A DNA stretch of 64,000 bases from Streptomyces sp. NBRC 110028 (GCF_001417735.1 NZ_BBUZ01000026.1:310001-374000), one strand, 5' to 3'; shown: positions 1 through 9,443, counted from the stretch's first letter. The notes: a model not told the origin generated them from the sequence alone. Made by a program: numbers and translations.

Positions 1-2
1 CC

Positions 3-1265
3 CTCCTGCTGACCGGCTGTTCCGGCGGCGGAGCGAACATCGCCAAGAACGGCCCCGTCCGCCTCACCTTCTGGTCCGCGCTGCGCGGCAGCCAGGAGGT
101 CGTGGACGAGTTCAACCGCACCCACACCGACGTCAAGGTCGACTACGCCCAGGTCCCCTCGGGGGAACAGGGCGGCTGGGCCAAGCTCAGCAACGCCGCA
201 CGCGCGGGCAACGCCCCCGATGTGGCCACCATCGAGTACCCCCAGCTGCCCGGCTTCACGATCGACGGCGTGCCCCGGGACATCAGCGAGCTGCTGCCCG
301 GCTCGGTGCGCCGCAAGATCCTTCCGCAGGCGCTGGACCTCACCACCTTCGACGGGCGCACCTACGCCGTACCGGTGGACATCGAGCCGATGGTCTTCCT
401 GTACCGCAAGGACATCTTCACCAAGAACCGCATCCCGGTCCCCAAGACCTGGGCGGAGTTCGAGCGTTCGGCCCGCAAGCTCAAGAAGGCCGAGCCCCGT
501 TCCCGTATCGCCAGCCTCTTCACCACCGGCGGCACGCTCTACCTGGCCGCGTACGCCTGGCAGGCCGGGGGCCAGTGGTACGACACCTCCGCCGACACCT
601 GGCGCGTGTCCATGGACGACGCCCCCACCCGCAAGGTCGCCCGGTACTGGCAGGGCCTGAAGGACGACGACCTGGTGCGCGTGGAGCCCGGGTCCAGCCA
701 GCAGTGGCGGGCCCATCTGCGCAGCGGTGAGACGGCCGGCTATCTGGCGGGCGCCTGGGCCGCGGGCTCGATGATGGCGTCCACCCCCGACGGCAAGGGC
801 AAATGGGCCATCGCCCCGGTGCCGCAGTGGGACGCGGCCAAGCCGAAGGTGAGCACCCAGGGCGGGTCGACCTTCATGGTCACCAAGGACAGCGACCATC
901 CCGAGGAGGCCATGGAGTTCATCTCCTGGATGGTCACCAGCCCCGACGCCCTGCGCGCCAAGCTCTCCAGCGGTGTCAGCAGCGCCTTCCCGTCGGTGCC
1001 CGCCCTGGTCCCGGTCGCCCGCAAGGAGATGGACACCAGCTACTTCTCCGGCCAGGACATCTTCGGCCTCTTCGATGAGCAGGCCAAGCTGATCGACCCC
1101 TCCTGGAAGTGGGGGCCGCGGATGGTGTCGACGACCACCTCCGGTGACGACGGGCTCGCCAAGGCCGGTGCCGGGAGCGGCAGCGTGCTGGAGGCCCTGC
1201 GCGATGCCCAGAGCCGGACGATGCCCGATCTCAAGAGCCTCGGCCTGTCGGTCACCACCCGCTGA
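3..1265 (+). CDS. Sugar ABC transporter substrate-binding lipoprotein (5' partial)
   Basis: This is the extracellular solute-binding component of a carbohydrate ABC importer (family 1, MalE-like). The open frame enters from the window edge, so the true start is missing. The first visible codons read LLLTGCSGGG, a lipobox whose Cys would be lipidated, followed by a mature start (VRLTFWSALRG) typical of family 1 binding proteins. The PDVATIEYPQLP stretch and the C-terminal part with EEAMEFISWM also fit this family. Two permease genes follow at once on the same strand, which supports the role. A GTG at 102 is inside the mature protein and is not the start. The ligand cannot be told from sequence; the downstream genes suggest a sugar or oligosaccharide with an acidic or modified residue. 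Confidence 0.9.
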   Translation, partial: LLLTGCSGGGANIAKNGPVRLTFWSALRGSQEVVDEFNRTHTDVKVDYAQVPSGEQGGWAKLSNAARAGNAPDVATIEYPQLPGFTIDGVPRDISELLPGSVRRKILPQALDLTTFDGRTYAVPVDIEPMVFLYRKDIFTKNRIPVPKTWAEFERSARKLKKAEPRSRIASLFTTGGTLYLAAYAWQAGGQWYDTSADTWRVSMDDAPTRKVARYWQGLKDDDLVRVEPGSSQQWRAHLRSGETAGYLAGAWAAGSMMASTPDGKGKWAIAPVPQWDAAKPKVSTQGGSTFMVTKDSDHPEEAMEFISWMVTSPDALRAKLSSGVSSAFPSVPALVPVARKEMDTSYFSGQDIFGLFDEQAKLIDPSWKWGPRMVSTTTSGDDGLAKAGAGSGSVLEALRDAQSRTMPDLKSLGLSVTTR

Positions 1266-1331
1266 ACCCCGCCATCCGCGCTGTGTCTCCCCTGAGCCGG
1301 TTTCCCTCTTCACCGTGAGCCGAGGTATCCC

Positions 1332-2294
1332 GTGAGTACCGTCATCTCCTCGAAACCGACGGCGCGGCCACCGGCGGCCGCCGCCGATCCGCCCTCCGGA
1401 ACCGGGCGGCGCCAGCAGCGGATCGCCGCCGCCGTGCTGCTGACGCCTTTCACGGCGCTGCTCATCGCCGTGTTCCTGGTCCCCGTCGGCTACGCCGTCT
1501 ACCTGAGCTTCTTCTCCGAGGACCACGAAGGGCTCGGCTTCGGTGGCGGGCGTACCGTCTTCACCGGACTGCGCAGCTACCTCGCGGTGCTGCAGGACCC
1601 GAGCTTCCTCACCGGGTTCGGCACCATCGCCCTGTACTGCGTCATCTTCGTCCCCCTGGTGGTCCTCGGCGCCCTGGTCATCGCCCTGATGCTGGACTCG
1701 GGCCTGGTCCGGCTGCGGCGGACCGCGCAGCTGCTGCTGTACTTGCCGCACGCCGTGCCGGGCATCATCGCGGCCGTCATCTGGCTGTACCTCTACACCC
1801 CCGGGCTCAGCCCGATCATCAAGGTGTTCGCGCAAGGCCACATCACCATCGACTTCCTCGGCCTGCACACCGTGCTGCCGTCGATCGTCAACATCGCCCT
1901 GTGGAGCGGACTCGGCTACAACATGATCATCTTCTATGCCGCGCTCCAGGCGCTGCCGCGCGAGGTGATCGAGGCGGCGACCATCGACGGCGCGGGCGGC
2001 ATCCGCACCGCGCTCCAGGTCAAGGTGCCCATCATCCGGGGCTCCCTGGTGATGGTGTGCATGTTCTCCCTGATCGGCGCGCTGCAGCTGTTCACCGAGC
2101 CCATGCTGATGAACCAGGCCACCCCGATGGTCAACTCCCGCTTCACCCCGAACATGTACATCTATGACGCGGCCTTCCGCCGCAACAACTACGGACTCGC
2201 CTCCGCGGCCTCGGTCATCCTCCTCGTCGTCACCTGCGCCCTGTCGTACGCCGTGACGCGCTGGTCGGGCCGCCGGGAACGGAGCGCGCGATGA
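1332..2294 (+). CDS. Sugar ABC transporter permease (MalF/UgpA type)
   Basis: Integral membrane subunit of the carbohydrate importer. It is 320 residues long, starts with GTG behind a CGAGG element, and has a hydrophilic N-terminal 35 residues followed by about six membrane segments. The cytoplasmic EAA loop is visible as EVIEAATIDGAGGIRTALQVKVP (split across residues of about 210-235), which is the site that contacts the ATPase. Its stop overlaps the start of the next permease by four bases (ATGA), showing translational coupling. No ATPase gene is present in this operon. Streptomyces sugar importers commonly share the MsiK ATPase encoded elsewhere, which is the likely arrangement here. Confidence 0.92.
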   Translation: MSTVISSKPTARPPAAAADPPSGTGRRQQRIAAAVLLTPFTALLIAVFLVPVGYAVYLSFFSEDHEGLGFGGGRTVFTGLRSYLAVLQDPSFLTGFGTIALYCVIFVPLVVLGALVIALMLDSGLVRLRRTAQLLLYLPHAVPGIIAAVIWLYLYTPGLSPIIKVFAQGHITIDFLGLHTVLPSIVNIALWSGLGYNMIIFYAALQALPREVIEAATIDGAGGIRTALQVKVPIIRGSLVMVCMFSLIGALQLFTEPMLMNQATPMVNSRFTPNMYIYDAAFRRNNYGLASAASVILLVVTCALSYAVTRWSGRRERSAR

Positions 2295-3178
2295 CCACGA
2301 CCACCCCGACCAGCACCCTGCGCACCCCAAGAGCCGGCGGCCGGTCCCGGCTGACCAGCCGCGGCGTGGCCAACGCCGTCGTCCTGCTCGCGGCCCTGTA
2401 CACCATGCTGCCCGCCCTGTGGCTGCTGCTGGCGTCCACCAAGAACGCCGACGCCCTCTTCGGCAGCGACATCCTCTCCTTCGGCGACTTCTCCTTCGCG
2501 AGCAACCTCTCCGACCTGTTCTCCATGGACGGCGGGCTCTACGGCGAGTGGTACGTCAACAGCCTGCTGTACGCGGTTGTCGGCGCCCTGACCGGATCGC
2601 TGATCAGCGTCGCCGCGGGCTACGCGTTCGACAAGTACGAGTTCCGGCACAAGGAGAAGCTGTTCGCCCTCGTGCTCACGGGCGTCATGGTGCCGCCCAC
2701 CGTCCTCGCCCTGCCGCTGTACCTGGTGGCCTCCGGCACCGGGATGGTGAACACCTTCTGGGCGGTCTTCATCCCCGTCCTCTTCAACCCCTTCGGCGTC
2801 TACCTCGCCCGCCTGCTCAGCAGCGGCTACGTGCCGAACGAGGTGCTGGAGGCGTCCCGGGTCGACGGCGCGGGCGAACTGCAGACCTATGTGCGGGTCA
2901 GCCTGCGCATGCTCGGCCCCGGCTTCGTGACCGTCTTCCTGTTCCAGCTCACGGCCATCTGGAACAACTTCTTCCTTCCCATGGTGATGGTGTCCGACCA
3001 GCACCTGTATCCGCTCAGCCTCGGCCTCTACACCTGGAACAGCTCCGCCACCGTCTCGCCCGAGTACTACCCGCTGGTCGTCATCGGCTCGCTGCTCGCC
3101 GTCGTACCGCTGATCGTGGCGTTCGTGATGCTGCAGCGCTACTGGAAGTCCGGACTGACCGCAGGGAGTGTCAAGTGA
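2291..3178 (+). CDS. Sugar ABC transporter permease (MalG type)
   Basis: Second membrane subunit of the importer, 295 residues with about six membrane segments. The EAA motif reads EVLEASRVDGAGELQTYVRVS near residue 195. The C-terminal half with AIWNNFFLPMVMV is typical of MalG-like permeases. It begins inside the stop of the preceding permease, and its own TGA overlaps the GTG of the dehydrogenase that follows (bases 3175-3178). Transport and metabolism genes are therefore physically coupled. Substrate specificity is not visible in the sequence. Confidence 0.92.
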   Translation: MTTTTPTSTLRTPRAGGRSRLTSRGVANAVVLLAALYTMLPALWLLLASTKNADALFGSDILSFGDFSFASNLSDLFSMDGGLYGEWYVNSLLYAVVGALTGSLISVAAGYAFDKYEFRHKEKLFALVLTGVMVPPTVLALPLYLVASGTGMVNTFWAVFIPVLFNPFGVYLARLLSSGYVPNEVLEASRVDGAGELQTYVRVSLRMLGPGFVTVFLFQLTAIWNNFFLPMVMVSDQHLYPLSLGLYTWNSSATVSPEYYPLVVIGSLLAVVPLIVAFVMLQRYWKSGLTAGSVK

Positions 3179-4221
3179 CCGCCTCGCAACCGCCGCAACC
3201 GCAGCCGCCGTCTCCGCCTCGCCCGCGCGCCGCCCTGGCCATGGCGGCGCGCACCGCCCGCCAGGTGCTGGGCTCCGGCGCGCTGGACCGGCTCACCGCG
3301 CTCCTCGACCTCGACCCGGCCCTCGTCCTCGACGACTTCACCACCCCCGCCGCGCGCCACGCCCTCGCCGACACCGAACTGCTGGTCACCGGCTGGGGCT
3401 GCCCGCCACTGGACCGCCGTGCGCTGGACGCGGCGCCCCGGCTCCGCGCCGTCGTCCACACCGCCGGGACGGTACGCCACCACATCACCGACGCCTGCTG
3501 GGAGCGCGGCATCACGGTCTCCTCGGCGGCCGCGGCCAACGCCGTGCCCGTCGCCGAGTACACCCTCGCGATGATCCTTCTCTCCAACAAGCGCGTGCTG
3601 GAGATGGCCCGCGACTACCGCGCCGAACGGCGCGCCGCCGACTGGAGCGCACGCTATCCGGAGGCGGGCAACTACCGCCGGACGGTCGGCATCCTCAGCG
3701 CCTCGGAAATCGGCCGCCGGGTGATCGCCCTGCTGGAGCCGTACGACCTCGACATCCAGCTGTACGACCCGTATGTGACGGCCCGGGACGCCCAGGAACT
3801 GGGCGTCGGACAGGTGGGGCTGCGGGAGCTGTTCGCCACCAGCGACATCGTCAGCGTGCACACCCCGCTGCTGCCCGCCACCCGTGGCCTGGTCGGCCGG
3901 GAGCTGCTGGCCGCCATGCCGGACGGCGCCACCCTCATCAACACCGCGCGGGGGGCGGTGCTGGACCAGGCGGCGCTGACGGACGAGGTGGTGGCCGGGC
4001 GCATCCACGCGGTCCTCGACGTCACCGTGCCGGAGGTCCTGTCGGCCGAGTCACCGCTGTACACCTGCGACAACGTACTCCTCACCCCGCACATCGCCGG
4101 GTCGAAGAGCGGTGAGCTGCGGCGCCTGGCCGACCTCGCGATCGGCGAGGTCGAGAACTATGTGGCCGGCCGGGGCTTCGCGCATCCCGTACGCCACGAA
4201 CGGCTGGACCGCTCCGCGTAG
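3175..4221 (+). CDS. D-isomer-specific 2-hydroxyacid dehydrogenase
   Basis: Predicted cytoplasmic NAD(P)-dependent oxidoreductase acting on a 2-hydroxy or 2-keto acid, 348 residues. I chose the GTG at 3175 because it overlaps the permease stop in the GTGA pattern; the longer open frame upstream is a shadow of the permease. The catalytic triad of the family is present as NTARG (Arg), DVTVPEV (Glu) and LTPHIAG (His) in the C-terminal third. The dinucleotide-binding turn is unusual: it reads GILSASEIGR (about residues 170-180) where most relatives have GxxGxGxxG. The position in an ABC sugar operon suggests the substrate comes from the imported compound. The exact reaction is unknown. Confidence 0.85.
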   Translation: MTASQPPQPQPPSPPRPRAALAMAARTARQVLGSGALDRLTALLDLDPALVLDDFTTPAARHALADTELLVTGWGCPPLDRRALDAAPRLRAVVHTAGTVRHHITDACWERGITVSSAAAANAVPVAEYTLAMILLSNKRVLEMARDYRAERRAADWSARYPEAGNYRRTVGILSASEIGRRVIALLEPYDLDIQLYDPYVTARDAQELGVGQVGLRELFATSDIVSVHTPLLPATRGLVGRELLAAMPDGATLINTARGAVLDQAALTDEVVAGRIHAVLDVTVPEVLSAESPLYTCDNVLLTPHIAGSKSGELRRLADLAIGEVENYVAGRGFAHPVRHERLDRSA

Positions 4222-4298
4222 AACCGCCCCTCAGGCACGGGCCCCCGCAGGCGCGGCCCCGCACCACGGCCGCGCCGGACAAGGAGACACACCCCCAC

Positions 4299-6254
4299 AT
4301 GTTCCGACTCGACCTCCCCGAAGACGACCGCTCCCTGAGCCCGCACACCGGATACACCCGCGCCCACTGGGAAGCCGCCGCAGACGGACTGCTGCGGGCC
4401 GCGCTCCGCTTCGCCACCCCCCGCCACGCGCTGCTCGACCTGCCGGGGCCGCCGTCCCGGTCCGGTGTGCGCTCCGACGGGCTCGAAGGGTTCGCCCGCA
4501 CCTTCCTCCTCGCCGCGCTGCGCGGAGCCGGATCGTACGGCAAGGACCCCCACGGCTTCCTGGAGCGCTACACCGAGGGAATCGACCACGGCACCCGCAC
4601 CCCCGGCCGGGACGACGCCGAGTCCTGGCCGCTCATCGGACACCACGGGGTGCAGGGACAGCCCATGGTGGAGTCCGCATCCGTCGCGCTCGGGCTGCGC
4701 CTGACCGCGCCCTGGACCTGGGACGCCCTGACCCCCGGCGCCCGGGACCGCACCGAGGAGTGGCTGCGCGGCGCGCTGCGCCACCAGCCCGCTCCCAACA
4801 ACTGGTACCTCTTCCAGCTCACCGTCGCCGGTTTCCTCGAATCCGCGGGCCGGGGCGACGCCGAAACGGCCCGCGCCACCGACCGCGCGCTCGGCCTGCT
4901 CGACGGCTGGTACCAGGGGCAGGGCTGGTACTCCGACGGCGACGGACGCGCCTTCGACCACTACAACGGCTGGGCGCTGCACATGTATCCGCTGCTCCAC
5001 GCCCACCTCGCCGGGGACCGGGCCCTGCTGGACCGTCTCGGCCCCCGCCTGGCGGAGTTCCTCGAAGGCTTCGCGCTGCTCTTCGACGCCAGTGGCGCCC
5101 CCATCCACCACGGCCGCTCGCTCACCTACCGGTTCGCCGCCGGAGCCGCCGTGGCGCTCGGCGCGCTCACCGGCCACACCCCGCTCGCGCCCGGCACCAC
5201 CCGCCGCCTCCTCAGCGGCGCGCTCCGCCACTTCCTCGACCGCGGCGCGCTCACCGCCGACGGCATCCTCGGCCTCGGCTGGTACGGGCCGCACGCCCCG
5301 ACCGTGCAGCGCTACTCCGGACCCGCCTCGCCGTACTGGGCGTCGAAGGGCTTCCTCGGCCTGCTGCTTCCGCCCGACCACCCCGTATGGACCGCCCCCG
5401 AGGAGGCCGCCCCGGCCGAGGGGCCCGACCGGGCACTCGCGCTGTCCGCCCCCGGGCTGCTCGTCCAGACCACCGCGAGCGACGGCCTGGTACGACTGCA
5501 CAACCACGGCAGCTGCAAGGTGCGCCCCTGGGAGGCGGAACGGCCACCCGCCGAACCCCTCTACGGGCGGCTCGCCTACTCCACCCGCACCGGCCCCACC
5601 AGCGCCGACAACATCCCCGACAACCACCTCGCCCTCCAGGTGCGCGGGGTGCGCAGCGACCGGCTGCGCATCCAGCCGCTCGCCGCGGGACCCGACTGGC
5701 TGGCCTCCTCCCACACCCCGCTCTTCCCGCCCGGCGGACCCGTCCTGCCCGCGGCGCGCCTCGACAGTCTGACCCTGGTGCGCGGCAGGCTCGAACTGCG
5801 CGTCCACCGCACCGTGAACATCCCCGCCGGGACGGTGGTCCACCACACCGGCTGGGCCATCGCGCTGCCCCCGGGCACGGCCACCGAGACCGGGGCGACC
5901 GACGGGGCCCCGGAGGTGTCCCTCACCGGGGCGGAGGTCACCGGCCAGCTCCTCGGCCTGCACGGCTGGGACACCTCCCGTACGGTACGGGCGCCCCGGG
6001 GCACCGCGTACGGAAGCTGGGCCCTGGTGCCCGAGCTGACCGGCGCCGTCGGCGAGGACCCGGCCGGCACCCTCTTCGTGGCGCTCGCCTCGCTCACCGG
6101 CGACCCCGGGCCGGACCCGCTCACCGGGCTCGCCGCCGCCGAGGTCGGCGGGTGTACCGTCACCGTGCGCTGGCCGGACGGCGCCCGTACCGTCGTGGAC
6201 TTCGGCGACGGGAGCGCGCACACCGTCCCCACCGTGAGGGAGGAGACCGCGTGA
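4299..6254 (+). CDS. DUF2264 domain-containing protein
   Basis: A 651-residue protein with no signal peptide that matches the DUF2264 family over its full length. The N-terminal part (EGFARTFLLAALR, residues 60-80; NNWYLFQLTVAGFLE, about 165-180; GWYSDGDGRAFDHYNGWALHMYP, in parts about 205-230) resembles the all-alpha toroid of heparinase/unsaturated-glucuronyl-hydrolase folds. The C-terminal half is beta-rich. The biochemical function of the family is not known to me; a role in cleaving or rearranging a modified oligosaccharide is inference. It lies 77 bases after the dehydrogenase with GGAG upstream of its ATG, and overlaps the next gene by four bases. Confidence 0.85.
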   Translation: MFRLDLPEDDRSLSPHTGYTRAHWEAAADGLLRAALRFATPRHALLDLPGPPSRSGVRSDGLEGFARTFLLAALRGAGSYGKDPHGFLERYTEGIDHGTRTPGRDDAESWPLIGHHGVQGQPMVESASVALGLRLTAPWTWDALTPGARDRTEEWLRGALRHQPAPNNWYLFQLTVAGFLESAGRGDAETARATDRALGLLDGWYQGQGWYSDGDGRAFDHYNGWALHMYPLLHAHLAGDRALLDRLGPRLAEFLEGFALLFDASGAPIHHGRSLTYRFAAGAAVALGALTGHTPLAPGTTRRLLSGALRHFLDRGALTADGILGLGWYGPHAPTVQRYSGPASPYWASKGFLGLLLPPDHPVWTAPEEAAPAEGPDRALALSAPGLLVQTTASDGLVRLHNHGSCKVRPWEAERPPAEPLYGRLAYSTRTGPTSADNIPDNHLALQVRGVRSDRLRIQPLAAGPDWLASSHTPLFPPGGPVLPAARLDSLTLVRGRLELRVHRTVNIPAGTVVHHTGWAIALPPGTATETGATDGAPEVSLTGAEVTGQLLGLHGWDTSRTVRAPRGTAYGSWALVPELTGAVGEDPAGTLFVALASLTGDPGPDPLTGLAAAEVGGCTVTVRWPDGARTVVDFGDGSAHTVPTVREETA

Positions 6255-7009
6255 GCCGGCTGGGCATCTGCTCGGTCACCCTCCGCCACCTCGACCCGGC
6301 CCGGGTGATCTCCGCCGTCGCCGGCGCGGGCCTGGAGTGCGTCGAATGGGGCGGTGACGTCCATGTGCCGCCGGGCGAGGAGGCCGTCGCCCGGGCGGTG
6401 CGCGAGGCCACGCTGGACGCGGGGCTCGCCGTCGCCTCGTACGGCTCGTACTACCGCGCCGGGCACACCGACCCGGGGGAGTTCGACGCCGTGCTGCGCT
6501 CGGCGATGGCCCTCGGGGCGCCCCGGGTGCGGATCTGGGCGGGTGCCACGGGCACCGACGCGACGCCGCCCGAACAGCGCCGGGCGGTGGTCGAGGACAC
6601 CCGGCGCGCCGCGGCGCTCGCGGCGGACGCGGGCGTGGAACTCGCCTACGAGTTCCATCGCGACACCCTCACCGACGGCGCCGCCCATACCCTCCGCCTG
6701 CTCGAGGAGGTGGACCGCGCCGAGGTGCGCACCTACTGGCAGCCGCCGGTCGACCTGCCCGACGCGGAGGCGCTGACCGGTCTGGAGACGCTCGGCGGCC
6801 GGGTCGCCGCCGTGCACGCCTTCTCCTGGTGGCCGGGCACCACCCGGCTGCCGCTGACCGCGCGCGCCCCGCTGTGGCGCCGCGCGTTCGAGCGGCTGAG
6901 CACCCAGCCGGCCGCACCCCTGGACGTGCTGCTGGAGTTCGTCCCCGGGGACGACGAGCGGCTGCTGCCGCGGGAGGCGGCGACGCTCCGGGCGCTCGCC
7001 GCCATATGA
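6251..7009 (+). CDS. Sugar phosphate isomerase/epimerase-like TIM barrel protein
   Basis: A 252-residue protein of the xylose-isomerase-like (AP endonuclease 2) TIM-barrel superfamily, which includes sugar isomerases and epimerases that use a divalent metal. The N-terminus (SRLGICSVTLRH) and the first strand-loop ECVEWGGDVHVPPG are characteristic. Candidate metal ligands are Glu in AYEFHRD, His in AAVHAFSWWPG and Glu in LLEFVPGDD. The GTG start at 6251 overlaps the DUF2264 stop (GTGA), so it is the last gene of the operon. The combination suggests isomerisation of the sugar released by the upstream enzymes. The substrate is unknown. Confidence 0.8.
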   Translation: MSRLGICSVTLRHLDPARVISAVAGAGLECVEWGGDVHVPPGEEAVARAVREATLDAGLAVASYGSYYRAGHTDPGEFDAVLRSAMALGAPRVRIWAGATGTDATPPEQRRAVVEDTRRAAALAADAGVELAYEFHRDTLTDGAAHTLRLLEEVDRAEVRTYWQPPVDLPDAEALTGLETLGGRVAAVHAFSWWPGTTRLPLTARAPLWRRAFERLSTQPAAPLDVLLEFVPGDDERLLPREAATLRALAAI

Positions 7010-7032
7010 GCGGTCCGCGACGACCCGTCCGG

Positions 7033-7062
7033 CCGGGTGCGGGCGAATCAGCCCGCGCCCGG
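7033..7062. terminator. Hairpin between convergent genes
   Basis: The arms CCGGGTGCGGGC (7033-7044) and GCCCGCGCCCGG (7051-7062) pair over 12 positions with one G-T wobble and a 6-base loop. The hairpin ends the sugar operon on the plus strand and overlaps the stop codon of the minus-strand lipoprotein gene, so it could serve both directions. There is no U-tract, as is usual in Streptomyces. Confidence 0.6.
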
Positions 7063-7569
7063 CGAGGACGCCGCGCCCGGCGAGGAGCCGAACGCGCCGT
7101 TCTCCTCGATGGTGCCGCCGAACTCGCCCCGCAGCGTTTCCATGTTCTTCTTCGGTGACGACGACAGCGCCCAGCGGTTGCCGACCAGATAGACCCCGCC
7201 GTACATCTGCGCGGTCTCCAGCCAGTCGGATTGCGCCTTCATGCTGATGAAGTCGAGGAAGAGGAACTTCCCCTTGGAGTTGTGGCAGATCGCCTGCCGG
7301 TAGTCGTCCACCTTGGTGGTGAACTCCGGTTTGCAGCCGACGTACTTCGCCAGTTGTTCCACCCGCGCGGGTTCGGCGGACGGGCTCGCGTCGCCGCCCG
7401 GCCGCGCCGTCTCACCCTTGCCGTCCGTCCTGCCGCCTGTGTTGGCGTCCGCGGAACCACTGCCGCCGCCGCAGCCGGCGGCCAGCAGCACGCTCGCCAC
7501 CGCCAGCACCGGCGCGATGCGCCGGCCGGGGCGGCGCCGCGTTCTGACCGGGTGGGGTGAAGCTTCCAT
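7048..7569 (-). CDS. Small secreted lipoprotein, function unknown
   Basis: A 173-residue predicted lipoprotein. I placed the start at the ATG at 7569 because GAGGGAG lies just upstream and the sequence then gives a textbook lipoprotein signal: Arg-rich n-region (RTRRRPGRR), hydrophobic stretch and LLAAGC lipobox at about residue 34. A Gly/Ser linker and a short globular domain follow (KYVGCKPEFTTKVDDYRQAIC, in parts; WLETAQMYGGVYLVGNRW). Two Cys in the mature domain may form a disulfide. I recognise no enzymatic motif. It is transcribed divergently from the NCS1 permease at 7909 and toward the sugar operon. Confidence 0.75.
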   Translation of the reverse strand: MEASPHPVRTRRRPGRRIAPVLAVASVLLAAGCGGGSGSADANTGGRTDGKGETARPGGDASPSAEPARVEQLAKYVGCKPEFTTKVDDYRQAICHNSKGKFLFLDFISMKAQSDWLETAQMYGGVYLVGNRWALSSSPKKNMETLRGEFGGTIEENGAFGSSPGAASSPGAG

Positions 7570-7908
7570 CAGGCTCCCTCTCGTTCTGGTTCGGCCGGTG
7601 CGTGCGCACACCGGTGCGTACCTCACGTCCTGGGATACGGACGAGTGGAATCGGTTGTTCAGCGCTGCCCCCGGCCGCCGCCCGGTCGATTCGACCCGTG
7701 CCGAACCCATTGACACCTGGCTCCCAGCAGGTAGGTTCTGGCCATCGAAAAACAAACTCCGCAATACGGAAGATAGCTCCCGGTGTCGCGTGCGCTACGC
7801 CGAGGTGATCCCCGCGACCCGGACCCGCAATATCCCCGTAATCGGGTCCCTCCACCCTCGGTGAACCGCCCTACGAAGAACTCCCGCTCGTCCCCCTCGG
7901 AGCGCCCG

Positions 7909-9393
7909 ATGACCTCACCGACGCAAGGACCCGCCCAGCCCGATCCCCGCCTCTACAACGCCGACCTCGCGCCCGCGGCAGAGCGTAAATGGGGCACGTA
8001 CAGCATCTTCGCCCTGTGGATGTCCGACACCCACGCGATCAGCAACTACGCCTTCGCCGCCAGTCTCTTCGTCCTCGGCCTGCCCACCTGGCAGGTCTTC
8101 CTCTCCCTGCTGGCCGGCATCACGATCGTCCACTGGTTCATGAACCGCATGGGCCACGCGGGCCACCGCACCGGAGTCCCCTTCCCTGTGCTGGCCCGGG
8201 CGAGCTGGGGCGTGTACGGCGCGAACATCCCCGCGCTGATACGGGCGGTCATGGCCGTCGCCTGGTACGGCATCCAGACCTGGCTGGCCTCCGAGGCCGT
8301 CGTGCTGCTCGGCATCCAGGTCGCGCCCGGCCTCGCCGCGTACGACCACGATTCCGTGCTCGGTCTCTCCACCCTCGGCTGGATCGCCTTCCTCCTGATG
8401 TGGGCGCTTCAAGCGGTGCTGCTCACGCGCGGTATGGAATTCATCCGCAAGGTGCAGGACTTCGCGACCGGCCCGGTCGTATGGCTGGTCATGCTGGTGC
8501 TCGCCCTGTGGCTGGTGGTCAAGGCGGGGGGCGACATCTCGCTCACCGCGAGCCTCACCGGCCTCAGCGGGGGCGAGCAGCTGCACCAGAGCCTGATCGC
8601 GGTCAGCCTGACCGTGGCCACCTTCCTCACCCTGGTGCTGAACTACGCCGACTTCGCCCGCTTCACCCCGGACCACCGCTCCTACCGGCGCGGCAACCTG
8701 CTGGGGCTGCCGGTGAACTTCACCGCCTTCGCCGTCGTCTCGGTCCTCATGACGGCGGGCACCATCTCCGTGTTCGGGGAGGCGATCTCCGACCCGGTCC
8801 ATGTCATCGCGAAGATCGACAACCCTGTGGTCACGATCGTCGGCGCGATCTCCTTCGTGATCGCCACCGTGGGCATCAACGTCGTCGCCAACTTCGTGTC
8901 CCCCGCGTACGACTTCGCCAACCTCGCCCCCAAGCACCTGAACTTCAAGCGCGGAGGCATGCTCACGGCGGTCCTCGCGATCGTCGTCATGCCGTGGAAG
9001 CTCTACTCCAACCCCGTCGTCATCCAGTACTTCCTGGGCGCCCTCGGTGCCTTCCTCGGTCCGCTGGTCGCGATCCTGCTCGTCGACTACTACTTCGTGC
9101 GGCGCGGACATATCGACATCGACGCGCTCTTCTCCGCCGACGCGTCGGGGGAGTACTACTACCGCAAGGGCTTCAACCCGGAGGCGATCATCGCCTTCGT
9201 GCCCGCGGCGGCCATCGCCGCGGTCCTCGCCCTGATGAAGGGGTTCGCGGACGTCGCCCCCTTCTCCTGGGTCTTCGGCCTGGCGGTGGCCGGGACGATC
9301 TACTACCTGCGCACCGCGAAGGCCCGCAAGGGCGGTGGCGAGCCGATGGAGGACGGGCCGATCCTGTCCCACTCCCTGAAGAGCGCGGCCTGA
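7909..9393 (+). CDS. NCS1-family nucleobase/allantoin-type permease
   Basis: A 494-residue membrane protein of the nucleobase:cation symporter-1 family, which imports purines, pyrimidines, hydantoins, allantoin or thiamine-like compounds. The opening LYNADLAPAAERKWGTYSIF and WMSDTHAISNY, the WYGIQTW segment in the third helix region and about 12 membrane segments are diagnostic. I prefer the ATG at 7909 (CGGAG upstream), because the extra residues of the longer frame from 7783 are Pro/Arg-rich and unlike family N-termini. No catabolic genes for a nucleobase flank it, so the substrate is open. A strong hairpin at 9444-9481 ends it. Confidence 0.85.
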   Translation: MTSPTQGPAQPDPRLYNADLAPAAERKWGTYSIFALWMSDTHAISNYAFAASLFVLGLPTWQVFLSLLAGITIVHWFMNRMGHAGHRTGVPFPVLARASWGVYGANIPALIRAVMAVAWYGIQTWLASEAVVLLGIQVAPGLAAYDHDSVLGLSTLGWIAFLLMWALQAVLLTRGMEFIRKVQDFATGPVVWLVMLVLALWLVVKAGGDISLTASLTGLSGGEQLHQSLIAVSLTVATFLTLVLNYADFARFTPDHRSYRRGNLLGLPVNFTAFAVVSVLMTAGTISVFGEAISDPVHVIAKIDNPVVTIVGAISFVIATVGINVVANFVSPAYDFANLAPKHLNFKRGGMLTAVLAIVVMPWKLYSNPVVIQYFLGALGAFLGPLVAILLVDYYFVRRGHIDIDALFSADASGEYYYRKGFNPEAIIAFVPAAAIAAVLALMKGFADVAPFSWVFGLAVAGTIYYLRTAKARKGGGEPMEDGPILSHSLKSAA

Positions 9394-9443
9394 CCGATCG
9401 CACGGCATTCGGCGTGCCTGCACGGAGGGGGGCGAGCGCGTCG

